From Saprospiraceae bacterium (GTDB taxonomy: Bacteria > Bacteroidota > Bacteroidia > Chitinophagales > Saprospiraceae): a stretch of DNA of 64,000 nt. The translations under genes and the position numbers were made by a program. Positions 9,165-17,097 of this stretch are shown here, piece after piece; the first letter of the stretch is position 1; every line of letters begins with the position of its first letter. A model generated the notes under the pieces. The model saw nothing but the letters and a program-made list of their open reading frames with translations, did no database searches and was not told the DNA's origin. The stretch spans positions 124,001 to 188,000 of the forward strand of contig JABAQQ010000001.1 in the NCBI GenBank assembly GCA_019187225.1. The letters run 5' to 3'.

Positions 9165-10024
9165 AAGAAATTCCTGTAAGAAAAATTAAAAAACCCCAAA
9201 AAGAAGCCAATTTTTCGGAACGCTTCAGCATCCGGGATGTTCGGCAAGTACTTGGCGGAAATGACTTGTTTCATGCACTGCACAGGCATGACTTCTTCTT
9301 TGTTCTTGCTTTGCAAAAGGGAAGGGGCACTCATAAAATAGACTTTACTTCATACGACGTTCAGGACAATTCCATTTTTATACTACGTCCCGGCCAGGTG
9401 CATCAACTTGAATTAAAAGCGGACTGCACAGGATTTCTAATGGAGTTTGATACAACTTTCTATAATCCGGGCGATAACCTGTCGAAACAGCGATTGAATA
9501 AATCTATTAATAAAAATTTTTGCAGATTTGAAGCAGGCGGGTTTGAAAAAATACTTTATGCCTTGAATTATATTTTTAATGAATTTAATGCAAAACGAGA
9601 GGGTTATACGGAGCTTATAAAAGCGAACCTGGATATCTTCTTTATAGAATTTATGAGGCAAAGCCAGGGTCCTCAGGAAATTAAAAAAACTACCGGCTCT
9701 TATACCCAGGAGCGCCTCGAAGACTTTTTGGATCTATTGAGAGTTCGTATAACCGACCTTAAACAAGTTTCCCAGTACGCAAATTTATTGAACCTTTCAC
9801 CGTATCAACTCAATGCGATTACTAAAGCAATCCTTGGAAAATCAGCTTCGGAACTGATAAATGAACAAGTCATTTTGGAGGCTAAAAGATATTTGCTTGC
9901 CACACCGAATCAGGTCAAGGACATAGCCGATCATTTAGGTTACGAAGATTACTCCTATTTTATCAGATTCTTCAAAAAACACACGGGCTATTCACCGGAA
10001 GCTTTTAGAAAAAATTCTCCATAA
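9161..10024 (+). CDS. AraC family transcriptional regulator
   Basis: A 287-residue regulator. The N-terminal half looks like a cupin ligand-binding domain (FFFVLALQKGRGTHKIDF, ILRPGQVHQLELKA). The C-terminal 100 residues hold the two helix-turn-helix units of the AraC/XylS family, ending with IADHLGYEDYSYFIRFFKKHTGYSPEAFRK, the family signature. It is the first gene of an AT-rich block and lies directly behind operator A. The operon at 10113 and the SDR at 13141 sit behind matching sites, so this protein is the obvious candidate to control all three. The effector is unknown. Confidence 0.92.
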   Translation: MKEIPVRKIKKPQKEANFSERFSIRDVRQVLGGNDLFHALHRHDFFFVLALQKGRGTHKIDFTSYDVQDNSIFILRPGQVHQLELKADCTGFLMEFDTTFYNPGDNLSKQRLNKSINKNFCRFEAGGFEKILYALNYIFNEFNAKREGYTELIKANLDIFFIEFMRQSQGPQEIKKTTGSYTQERLEDFLDLLRVRITDLKQVSQYANLLNLSPYQLNAITKAILGKSASELINEQVILEAKRYLLATPNQVKDIADHLGYEDYSYFIRFFKKHTGYSPEAFRKNSP

Positions 10025-10025
10025 G

Positions 10026-10081
10026 TCCTGTTGAACTCTGTTTTTGTCCTGTCATACGTGTTGCCGGCCGGTCTACCTTTG
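10026..10081 (+). promoter_or_regulatory. Operator/promoter B of the AraC block
   Basis: A direct repeat TCCTGTT (10026) and TCCTGTC (10047), spaced 21 bp, is followed 27 bp after the second TCC by TACCTTTG (10074-10081). The first 21-bp unit matches that of operator A at about 17 of 21 positions, and GCCGGCC is shared between the second half-site and the -7 element. It begins two bases after the AraC gene stop and drives the small membrane protein and oxidoreductase genes. Confidence 0.72.
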
Positions 10082-10112
10082 TGCCTAAATTAACTATATA
10101 AAAAGTGCAGTT

Positions 10113-10331
10113 ATGAAAGCAAAAGCAAAACTTATTGCCTCCTTTAAAATCTGGATAGTAATCTACCCTGCCCTGACACTGTTTCTTTATTTATTTAAAG
10201 AACCGCTGTCCACTATGCCTTTGCATATGAGGACATTGTTAATGACGGTTACTTTAGTTCCATTAATAGTGTTTATTGGCGTTCCTTTTGTGGATTCAGT
10301 CATCCGTATCCTATCGCGTAAAAAATCATAA
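10113..10331 (+). CDS. Small two-helix membrane protein (DUF2798-like)
   Basis: A 72-residue protein with two hydrophobic helices (about 12-28 and 41-64) and a basic tail (RKKS). Layout and size resemble the DUF2798 group, but I cannot confirm the family by eye. It is the first gene behind operator B, and the Tat-signal oxidoreductase starts 22 bases after its stop, so the two are very likely co-transcribed. Role unknown. Confidence 0.7.
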   Translation: MKAKAKLIASFKIWIVIYPALTLFLYLFKEPLSTMPLHMRTLLMTVTLVPLIVFIGVPFVDSVIRILSRKKS

Positions 10332-10353
10332 GTCAGCTCACAAGCCGGAATAT

Positions 10354-11364
10354 ATGAATGCAATATCAAGGCGTGAATTTATCCGGAAAAGCGGTTTTGC
10401 GTCCGGCTTATTTGCATTGCCATTTCACTTAACTGATTTTCTAAAGCTTAACCCAATGATGGACGATAACACTTTTGATGTAATAATAGTCGGTGGAAGT
10501 TATTCGGGACTTGCCGCCGGTATGGCTCTCGGAAGGGCTCTTAGAAAAGTTTTGATACTGGATAGTGGAACTCCGTGCAACAGGCAGACGCCTTTTTCCC
10601 ACAACTTCATTACGCAGGATGGCAAGCCTCCAAAAGAAATTGCCACCACAGCCAGGCGCCAGGTTGAAAAGTACGATACTGTAAAGATTTTCAATGGCCT
10701 GGCAACAACCGGGGTCAAAACCGAAACCGGTTTCGAAATCCGCACAGCGGCAGGTGAAATATTTGTTGCCCAAAAATTAATTTTCGCAACAGGCATCAAA
10801 GATATAATGCCTGATATTCCCGGTTTTTCCGAGTGCTGGGGAATTACGGTTCTTCACTGCCCTTATTGCCACGGTTATGAAGTGCGAAATGAAAAAACAG
10901 GTATCCTCGGCAATGGGGATTATGGCTTTGAATTTTCCTCGCTTATTTCCAATTGGACAAATGATCTTACACTCTATACTAACGGAGAGTCAACATTGAC
11001 TTACGAGCAGAAATTGAAACTCGAAAAACATAATATAAACATCGTGGAAGATGAAATTGAGAAGTTGATACATAGTAATGGGCACTTGCAGCATATCATT
11101 TTCAGGAATGGAAAAATAGTTCCAATAAAAGCGCTCTATGCCCGTTCCCCCTTTGAACAACATTGCACCATTCCCGAATCGTTAGGATGCGAATTAAATG
11201 ACGATGGCTACATCAAGGTTGATCCAATTCAAAGGACCAATGTTCATGGAGTCTTTGCCTGTGGTGACAATACTACACGTTTGCGCACTGTAGCGAATGC
11301 CGTGGCGATGGGTACAACAGCGGGAATGATGGCAAACAAAGCATTGATTGAAGAAAATTTTTGA
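10354..11364 (+). CDS. FAD-dependent disulfide oxidoreductase with Tat signal
   Basis: A 336-residue flavoprotein of the thioredoxin-reductase fold. The N-terminus carries a twin-arginine signal (SRREFIRKSGFASG). The FAD motif IIVGGSYSGLAAG follows at about 38-50. The redox-active pair is Cys169-Pro-Tyr-Cys172 in HCPYCHGYE, the variant seen in GliT/HlmI-like dithiol oxidases rather than the CATC of true thioredoxin reductase. The C-terminal FAD clamp GVFACGDNTT is present. A second nucleotide-binding stretch (GILGNGDYGFEFSS) is degenerate, consistent with an oxidase that uses oxygen. Export of a folded flavoprotein by Tat is plausible. The ATG at 10354 is chosen because it places the Tat motif at the N-terminus. 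Confidence 0.85.
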   Translation: MNAISRREFIRKSGFASGLFALPFHLTDFLKLNPMMDDNTFDVIIVGGSYSGLAAGMALGRALRKVLILDSGTPCNRQTPFSHNFITQDGKPPKEIATTARRQVEKYDTVKIFNGLATTGVKTETGFEIRTAAGEIFVAQKLIFATGIKDIMPDIPGFSECWGITVLHCPYCHGYEVRNEKTGILGNGDYGFEFSSLISNWTNDLTLYTNGESTLTYEQKLKLEKHNINIVEDEIEKLIHSNGHLQHIIFRNGKIVPIKALYARSPFEQHCTIPESLGCELNDDGYIKVDPIQRTNVHGVFACGDNTTRLRTVANAVAMGTTAGMMANKALIEENF

Positions 11365-11385
11365 TAAATATTAAACTTCGCATAC

Positions 11386-12141
11386 ATGCAAAAGAACAGT
11401 GAGCCGCTAAAAAGCGCGGGCAGGGTTGATACCGGAAACTCTTCAAAAGCGACCGACAAAACAAATGCGCTTATTACAGGATCGTTTTTTATCGCGGCCA
11501 CCGTATCGGCTATAATGGGCGTTAGATTATACGACCCCATTTTAAATCACTCCGATTACCTGACGAATGGCGCTAAAAACTCAACTCAGATAATTTTTGG
11601 GGCCTTGTCTGAATTGGTGCTCGTATGTACGGCAGCGGGGACGGGTATTATGCTTTTCCCTTATTTAAGAAGATTCAATGAGCGTTTGGGATTGGGATAC
11701 ATCACTTTTCGATTGCTGGAGGCGGTTCTTATACTCATCGGCATCGTAAGCGTGCTGGCACTTTTGTCGCTCAGCCATTCCTATACAAATGAAGCCTCCC
11801 CCGCTGTCAACGCTTTTCAAACCGTCGGAACAATTTTAAAAGCGATTCATGATTGGACATCTATACTCGGCCCACTATTCATGCTGGGAATAAATACCTT
11901 TATATACAGCTATGTATTTTATCAAACCAATCTTGTTCCGAGAAGATTAGCTATTTTCGGAATTGTTGGAGCAGTTTTAGTATTTATTTCAGCCCCTTTG
12001 GTAATGCTTGGAATAATTGCTCAACTATCCGTAATGCAAGTATTAATGGCCATGCCAATTGCCATTTATGAAATGGTACTCGCCGTTTGGTTAATTTCCA
12101 AAGGATTTAACCTCGGGCATTTTATGCAACAAAACAATTGA
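11386..12141 (+). CDS. DUF4386 family membrane protein
   Basis: A 251-residue integral membrane protein with a short polar N-terminus and six to seven hydrophobic helices. The pattern (ITGSFFIAATVSAIMG near 30-45, a YLRRFNERLGLGYITFRLLEA loop, then HDWTSILGPLFMLGINTFIYSYV) fits DUF4386, a family of unknown function common in Bacteroidota and Actinobacteria and often near stress or antibiotic-response regulators. It starts 21 bases after the oxidoreductase and is probably the third gene of the operator-B operon. Confidence 0.8.
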   Translation: MQKNSEPLKSAGRVDTGNSSKATDKTNALITGSFFIAATVSAIMGVRLYDPILNHSDYLTNGAKNSTQIIFGALSELVLVCTAAGTGIMLFPYLRRFNERLGLGYITFRLLEAVLILIGIVSVLALLSLSHSYTNEASPAVNAFQTVGTILKAIHDWTSILGPLFMLGINTFIYSYVFYQTNLVPRRLAIFGIVGAVLVFISAPLVMLGIIAQLSVMQVLMAMPIAIYEMVLAVWLISKGFNLGHFMQQNN

Positions 12142-12212
12142 CCGGTTGTAAAAGCGCCCACTGCCCCCTTCAACGTAATTCATCGTCCTCAGCGGTTATA
12201 GCAAAATGACAA

Positions 12213-13031
12213 ATGAACGTGTTCATTAATAAAAACGGACGACTTCGCGACATCTGGTGGGTTGCCGTTTTCTTCATTGTATTAGCATCGTTGACCATCC
12301 CATTTATATTGCTTTCACAGCATTATAAATGGGAGATCACTACAGCGCATCAGGCATTGATCGTACTCGGAACATCCTGGATTTGCCAGCGCATGCGGAG
12401 AAAACCATTCACGGAATTGACCGGAAGTATTGATTCTGCCGGCGCTAAACATTTTCTCAAAGGGATTCTGGCAGGAGCGGCAATAATGCTGGCTCCTGCA
12501 CTCTTCTTATACGCAGGCGGCTGGGCAAGCTGGCAGGTACAATCGGTTGACGCGCAGTCGCTTTGCTCCATCACCGGTTTAGTAGTTTGTGTTGCGGTTA
12601 CCGAGGAGTTTCTCTTCCGGGGTTTTCTCTTCCAACGGCTTATAGCGAGTATAGGAAGTTGGGGGGCGCAGTTGATCATTGGTGGATATTTTCTTTTGAC
12701 CCACTTGAATAACCCGGGGATGACCGGAAGTATCAAAGTATTTGCATCCCTTAATATTTTTCTTGCTTCCATCATGTTTGGTTTGGCGTTCATTCGTACA
12801 AATAGTCTTTCAATGCCTGTCGCACTTCACTTTATGGCTAACTGGGTTCAGGGAACGTTGCTGGGCTTTGGAGTCAGCGGTAATGAGCAGACAAGTTTTT
12901 TAAAACCAATTTTTAATGAAGCGCCGCAATGGCTCACAGGAGGCTTCTTCGGACTTGAAGCAAGTGTTCCCGGGTTGATATGTGTTGTTGTTGCGATTGT
13001 TTTTCTTTACAAGTGGAAGCCCGCCGGTTAG
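12213..13031 (+). CDS. CPBP family intramembrane metalloprotease
   Basis: A 272-residue membrane protein with about eight hydrophobic segments and the three CPBP (Abi/Rce1-like) motifs in order: TEEFLFRGFLF (EExxxR) near residue 132, FLLTHLNNP near 165, and ALHFMANWVQ (HxxxN) near 207. The family contains site-2-type proteases linked to bacteriocin self-immunity and prenyl-protein processing; substrate unknown. It follows the DUF4386 gene by 71 bases with no operator-like repeat in the gap, so it is likely the last gene of that operon. Confidence 0.88.
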   Translation: MNVFINKNGRLRDIWWVAVFFIVLASLTIPFILLSQHYKWEITTAHQALIVLGTSWICQRMRRKPFTELTGSIDSAGAKHFLKGILAGAAIMLAPALFLYAGGWASWQVQSVDAQSLCSITGLVVCVAVTEEFLFRGFLFQRLIASIGSWGAQLIIGGYFLLTHLNNPGMTGSIKVFASLNIFLASIMFGLAFIRTNSLSMPVALHFMANWVQGTLLGFGVSGNEQTSFLKPIFNEAPQWLTGGFFGLEASVPGLICVVVAIVFLYKWKPAG

Positions 13032-13048
13032 GCATAATTTCAGATTTG

Positions 13049-13104
13049 TCCTATTGATCTATGGTTTTATCCAATCCGGCGGCTTACGACGTGCAGTAAT
13101 TTTG
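13049..13104 (+). promoter_or_regulatory. Operator/promoter C of the AraC block
   Basis: Half-sites TCCTATT (13049) and TCCAATC (13070), spaced 21 bp, are followed 27 bp after the second TCC by TAATTTTG (13097-13104). Spacing is identical to operators A and B, and the first unit matches operator B at about 16 of 21 positions. It faces the SDR gene. Confidence 0.65.
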
Positions 13105-13140
13105 TGCTCACAAAAGTTCACAATTAAAATGCACAAAAAA

Positions 13141-13737
13141 ATGAAAATCGTTATCGTAGGCGCTACAGGAACTATGGGAAAACACTTGGCAAGCGCATTT
13201 GAAAAAGATCATGAGATCGTAAGAGTCGGCAAAGAAAGTGGTGATATTCTTGCAGATATTACCTCCACCGAATCTATTGAAAATTTATTCAAACAAATAG
13301 GCTCTTTTGATGCGCTGATATCCACAGCGGGGCCTACTTATGTTGGCCCATGGAAAAACATGACGGACAAGGAGTTCCGGAAGGGTATAGAGGGCAAATT
13401 GATGGGGCAAGTGAATCTGGTGCTCATTGGGCAGCACTACATCAATCCTAAAGGTTCATTTACCCTGATCACCGGCGCTTTGACGCATGAACCCGTTTTG
13501 AACTTTGCCAATGCCTCGGCCGCCAACGGAGCGGTTGAAGCATTTGTGAGGGCCGCAGCAATTGAATTGGAAAACGGTGTTCGCATTAATGCTGTGAGTC
13601 CGACTGTTATTGAAGACTCTCCCCAATATTTTCCTTATTTCCACGGGGATATTCCGGTAACCATGAAACAATTGGAATATGGTTTTCGCAAAAGTGTATT
13701 TGGTGCAAACACCGGACAGGTAATAAAACCTTACTAG
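13141..13737 (+). CDS. Short-chain dehydrogenase lacking the usual catalytic tyrosine
   Basis: A 198-residue SDR-fold protein starting MKIVIVGATGTMGKHLA, with the nucleotide-binding GxxGxxG at residues 7-13. The classical YxxxK is absent: the equivalent stretch reads NFANASAANGAVEAFVRAAA. That places it with short atypical SDRs whose chemistry is unclear. The segment INAVSPTVIEDSP is the usual SDR substrate-loop region. An in-frame ATG at 13129 is an alternative start adding four residues; 13141 leaves a normal leader behind the -7 element of operator C. Probably expressed alone and terminated at 13798. Confidence 0.82.
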   Translation: MKIVIVGATGTMGKHLASAFEKDHEIVRVGKESGDILADITSTESIENLFKQIGSFDALISTAGPTYVGPWKNMTDKEFRKGIEGKLMGQVNLVLIGQHYINPKGSFTLITGALTHEPVLNFANASAANGAVEAFVRAAAIELENGVRINAVSPTVIEDSPQYFPYFHGDIPVTMKQLEYGFRKSVFGANTGQVIKPY

Positions 13738-13797
13738 TTTCTGATCAGGCAAAGTGATCAGAGCCGGATCAGAGTAGTAGTTAGTCCATTTCTTTAA

Positions 13798-13838
13798 AGC
13801 GGTGGTGCGCGTCAGGCGTTCCACCGCTCTTCATTTTT
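13798..13838 (+). terminator. Terminator at the right edge of the AT-rich block
   Basis: The arms AGCGGTGG (13798-13805) and CCACCGCT (13821-13828) pair perfectly and are followed by CTTCATTTTT. It lies 60 bases after the SDR stop. The remaining 170 bases to the next gene show no clear feature. Confidence 0.8.
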
Positions 13839-14010
13839 CAAAGGTCCTGTCGCCGACAACTGCGTCACATACCGGCACAGTTTGTAACCATCTTCCTGTA
13901 TGTCCGCTTTATTTTTACTTTTGAAATCGTTAATCGTTCATTTCATGTAATTTGAACTTGACACCAGCACCCGCAACCAATAAATTATAGCTGATATTCG
14001 GTAACCAACC

Positions 14011-15522
14011 ATGAAAATAGTCATCCTCGGCAACGGCATCGCGGGCATCACGGCGGCCCGTCACGTGCGCAAACGCAGCGACCACGATATCACCGTTATC
14101 TCCGACGAAAGCGACCATTTTTTCAGCCGCACCGCGCTGATGTATGTTTACATGGGTCACATGCGATTCAAAGACACGAAGCCTTTTGAGGATTGGTTTT
14201 GGGAGAAAAACCGCATCAATCTGCTGCACGCTCGTGTCGAACGTATTGATTTTCAGGAGAAAATATTGTATTTTGCCCCGCGCGGCAATCTGCCAGGTGT
14301 TTTCACCGGGCAGGGCGGAAATGTGCCGGGTGAAAACACGGAACGCGGTGCCGCCGGAGTACCCGAACCGCTCTCCTACGACAAACTCCTGCTTGCCACC
14401 GGCTCCAAACCCAACAAATTCGGCTGGCCGGGTCAAGACCTCGACGGGGTGCACGGCCTCTACCATTTGCAGGATCTGGAAGCGATGGAACGCCACAGTG
14501 CATTCATGTTGAACGGGCAACCAATAACCAACAACCAACAACCGGCAACCAAACGGGCCGTTATTGTCGGTGGCGGTCTCATCGGCGTCGAAATGGCCGA
14601 GATGTTTCACAGCCGCAATATCCCCGTGACTTTCCTCGTACGCGAGTCCGATTTTTGGAACGTCGTATTGCCGCCGGAAGAAGCGCGCATGGTGAGCCGT
14701 CATTTGCGCGAACACCACATTGACCTGAGGCTGGAGACGGAATTAAAGGAAATTTTGCCCGATGATTCCGGCAAAAAATGCACAGCAGTCGTCACGAATA
14801 AAGGGGAGAAAATTGACTGCGGCTTCGTCGGCCTTACTGCCGGTGTCAGTCCCAATGTTGATTTTTTGCGCAACACGGAACTGGAGATCAGCCGCGGTAT
14901 CCTTGTCAACGAGTTTTTGGAGACGAATATCCCCAATGTGTACGCCGCCGGCGATTGCGCAGAGCTTCGCCAGCCCTTGCCCGGTCGCAAGCCGATAGAA
15001 GCTGTTTGGTACACAGGCCGTATGATGGGCGAAACCGCAGCACACAATTTGATTTCGGATTTCGGATTGGGGATTGCGGATTGGCACAATCCGCAATCCC
15101 CAATCCGAAATCCCCAATCCTACACTCCCGGCATCTGGTTCAACTCAGCCAAATTCTTCGACATCGAATACCAGGTGTACGGCGATATCCGGCCGCATTT
15201 GCCTGAGGGCCACGCCACTTTATATTGGGAACATCCCGACGGGAAAAAGAGCATCCGGCTGAATTATGAAAAATCGGGTGGTCGCATCACCGGTTTCAAT
15301 CTTATGGGAGTACGATACCGTCAAGAAGTGTGCGACAAATGGATTCGCACCGGGACGCATGTCGAGGAGGTGTTGCACCGGCTCGGCATGGCCAATTTCG
15401 ACCCGGAGTTTTGTCCGCAACACGAAAAAGAATTGATCCGGGTGTACAACCGCCAAACCGGCAGGCACCTGAAATTAAGGCAAAAACGCGGCCTGGACGC
15501 CGTGCTGGACTTTTTACGGTGA
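14011..15522 (+). CDS. NAD(P)/FAD-dependent oxidoreductase with two repeat-derived insertions
   Basis: A 503-residue pyridine-nucleotide disulfide oxidoreductase-fold protein. The FAD motif VILGNGIAGITAARH is at residues 3-17, the NAD motif AVIVGGGLIGVEMAE near 186-200, and the FAD clamp NVYAAGDCAEL near 311. It is longer than the usual 400-450 residues, partly because two low-complexity stretches (about 170-182 and 348-370) are encoded by word arrays that elsewhere are intergenic. The frame stays open through both. The membrane iron-sulfur protein gene follows by 114 bases, suggesting an electron-transfer pair. Substrate unknown. Confidence 0.85.
   Translation: MKIVILGNGIAGITAARHVRKRSDHDITVISDESDHFFSRTALMYVYMGHMRFKDTKPFEDWFWEKNRINLLHARVERIDFQEKILYFAPRGNLPGVFTGQGGNVPGENTERGAAGVPEPLSYDKLLLATGSKPNKFGWPGQDLDGVHGLYHLQDLEAMERHSAFMLNGQPITNNQQPATKRAVIVGGGLIGVEMAEMFHSRNIPVTFLVRESDFWNVVLPPEEARMVSRHLREHHIDLRLETELKEILPDDSGKKCTAVVTNKGEKIDCGFVGLTAGVSPNVDFLRNTELEISRGILVNEFLETNIPNVYAAGDCAELRQPLPGRKPIEAVWYTGRMMGETAAHNLISDFGLGIADWHNPQSPIRNPQSYTPGIWFNSAKFFDIEYQVYGDIRPHLPEGHATLYWEHPDGKKSIRLNYEKSGGRITGFNLMGVRYRQEVCDKWIRTGTHVEEVLHRLGMANFDPEFCPQHEKELIRVYNRQTGRHLKLRQKRGLDAVLDFLR
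14514..14556. repeat. In-frame word array, CCAATAA family
   Basis: Words CCAATAAC, CAACAACC and CGGCAACC sit inside the oxidoreductase gene and encode NGQPITNNQQPATK just before its NAD motif. The same words form the intergenic array at 59.96-60.11 kb. Only the C/A-rich arm is present here. Confidence 0.8.
15051..15120. repeat. In-frame inverted word array, AATCCGC family
   Basis: A G/T-rich arm (15051-15084, words GATTTCG, GATTGGG, GATTGCG) is followed after five bases by its C/A-rich reverse complement (15090-15120). The whole hairpin lies inside the oxidoreductase frame and encodes roughly LISDFGLGIADW and NPQSPIRNPQS. A single-arm relative lies inside birA at 21.2 kb. Confidence 0.88.
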
Positions 15523-15603
15523 TTTTTCTGCCGATTTCCCAACTGCCACCCCCACCGATAAATCGGCTGAATTGCCAAGTCCGGAGGGCTTTTTATCACT
15601 CAA

Positions 15604-15623
15604 CCCACCGATTCATCGGTGGG
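15604..15623. repeat. Perfect 20-bp palindrome before polyferredoxin gene
   Basis: CCCACCGAT and ATCGGTGGG pair around a two-base centre, 14 bases before the ATG of the iron-sulfur protein gene. A related half copy (CCCACCGATAAATCGG) lies at about 15550-15565. It may be a leader hairpin or a small dispersed palindrome. Confidence 0.7.
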
Positions 15624-15636
15624 GCAAAAATAAAAC

Positions 15637-16995
15637 ATGAACGACGCCTCTCTTTCTATCGCTACCCCGAAACGTGCACAGACCAGCGGCAGACAAAAAT
15701 TCGCCCTCGCAATGGCAGGGCTCGGGGCGGTGTTGCTCCTCCTGGTATGGGCGGCGCAAAATGCTTTTGCGCCGGTGCCGGTGCTGCTCGTCGCGCTCGG
15801 TCTGATGATTGCCGGAGCGCTGTTGTTTGTCCGCGAAGAATACCTGACCCGGCCGGAAGGCATCAGAAACAACGGCGTTTGGTTCAGAAGTCTTTCGGCG
15901 CGCGGTGTGTGGGGGTGGTTGATCGCCGTCGTACTCACGGGATTTTATACTGTGCTGTACTTCTTCCCCGAAAGTTGGTTTACAGGTTTGACGGCATTGT
16001 TCTCTCCCTTTAGCCACTTGCTCAGAAGGATGCCCGCCGACAAATGGTTCGTTTATGGCGCTTTATACACCTTTTCGATCCTGGTGATGGGCGTGAAATT
16101 CATGTTCAAATACCGCCACAACCGCTACCAGGTGCTGCGTACGGTATCGGTGATGTTTTTTCAGTTGGGCTTCGCCTTTCTCATCCCGGCGTTTTTGCAA
16201 ATGATGCAACAGCCGGAGTATTATTTCACGTATTTCTGGCCCCTGAAGGACTACTACGGCTCGCCGGGGGCGGTACAGTATTACAGCTCAGCCACGGACA
16301 TCAGCGTATATTTCATTCTTTTCAGCACCTTTATGATTGTCGTGGCAACGCCCGTTTTGACTTATTTTTTTGGGAAAAGATGGTATTGTTCCTGGGTGTG
16401 CGGCTGCGGCGGCCTGGCCGAAACAGCTGGAGATCCGTTTCGACACCTTTCTGATAAAAGCCTGAAAGCCTGGAGGATAGAACGCTGGATAATCCACAGC
16501 GTGTTGGTGGCAGTCGCGGTGCTTACCGGCTTGCTTTGGCTCAATTCATGGCAACAGGGCGGGGTATTGGGCAGGTTTTCACACGTCTACTCGACGGCTT
16601 ATGGCTACATTATCGGCATGGCTTTTAGTGGTGTGGTTGGCGTGGGCTTTTACCCGCTCCTGGGAAGCAGGGTATGGTGCCGGTTCGGCTGCCCTATGGC
16701 GGCGATTCTGGGCATTTTACAAAAGAAAAAATCGAAATTCCGCATTACGGTCAACGGCGGACAGTGTATCTCTTGCGGCAACTGTTCTGCCTACTGCGAG
16801 ATGGGGATTGACGTGCGGCATTATGCGCAGCGCGGACAGGATGTCGTGCGGGCCAGTTGTGTGGGATGCGGCATCTGTGCCGCCGTGTGTCCGCGCGGAG
16901 TATTGCGGTTGGAAGGTGCTGCTTCGGATGCAGGCGAGCGCGCTCGGCAATTACGCACAGTTCATGTAAGACTGGAAGACGTAAAAATACTGTAG
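15637..16995 (+). CDS. Membrane polyferredoxin (NosR/NapH-like 4Fe-4S protein)
   Basis: A 452-residue protein with about six hydrophobic helices in the first 360 residues and a C-terminal cytoplasmic-type ferredoxin domain. That domain carries two complete 4Fe-4S motifs, CISCGNCSAYCEMG near 377-390 and CVGCGICAAVCPRG near 408-421. Membrane-loop cysteine motifs WYCSWVCGCGG and VWCRFGCPM resemble those of NosR/NapH, which pass electrons across the membrane. The upstream FAD oxidoreductase is the likely partner. No nos or nap genes are near, so the terminal acceptor is unknown. A perfect palindrome precedes the ATG. Confidence 0.85.
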   Translation: MNDASLSIATPKRAQTSGRQKFALAMAGLGAVLLLLVWAAQNAFAPVPVLLVALGLMIAGALLFVREEYLTRPEGIRNNGVWFRSLSARGVWGWLIAVVLTGFYTVLYFFPESWFTGLTALFSPFSHLLRRMPADKWFVYGALYTFSILVMGVKFMFKYRHNRYQVLRTVSVMFFQLGFAFLIPAFLQMMQQPEYYFTYFWPLKDYYGSPGAVQYYSSATDISVYFILFSTFMIVVATPVLTYFFGKRWYCSWVCGCGGLAETAGDPFRHLSDKSLKAWRIERWIIHSVLVAVAVLTGLLWLNSWQQGGVLGRFSHVYSTAYGYIIGMAFSGVVGVGFYPLLGSRVWCRFGCPMAAILGILQKKKSKFRITVNGGQCISCGNCSAYCEMGIDVRHYAQRGQDVVRASCVGCGICAAVCPRGVLRLEGAASDAGERARQLRTVHVRLEDVKIL

Positions 16996-17046
16996 TCGGG
17001 AGGGAGTTTTTTTTCATTACTATTGGAATTTTTAACGACGAATCTC

Positions 17047-17054
17047 TACCTTTG
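17047..17054 (+). promoter_or_regulatory. -7 promoter element of rplY
   Basis: TACCTTTG matches the Bacteroidota -7 consensus TAnnTTTG, with a TTG at 17023 as a possible -33 element. It lies 43 bases before the rplY start. Confidence 0.6.
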
Positions 17055-17097
17055 CGGGCGCTTTTTGAAACAAGCATCACTTTTAGAGCATAACACA

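Noticed and set aside
13846-13900. Possible fourth AraC operator (TCCTGT at 13845)
   Set aside because: No second half-site at 21 bp and no TAnnTTTG at the required distance.
15540-15625. Riboswitch in front of the polyferredoxin gene
   Set aside because: Only simple palindromes are seen; no conserved riboswitch core is recognisable.
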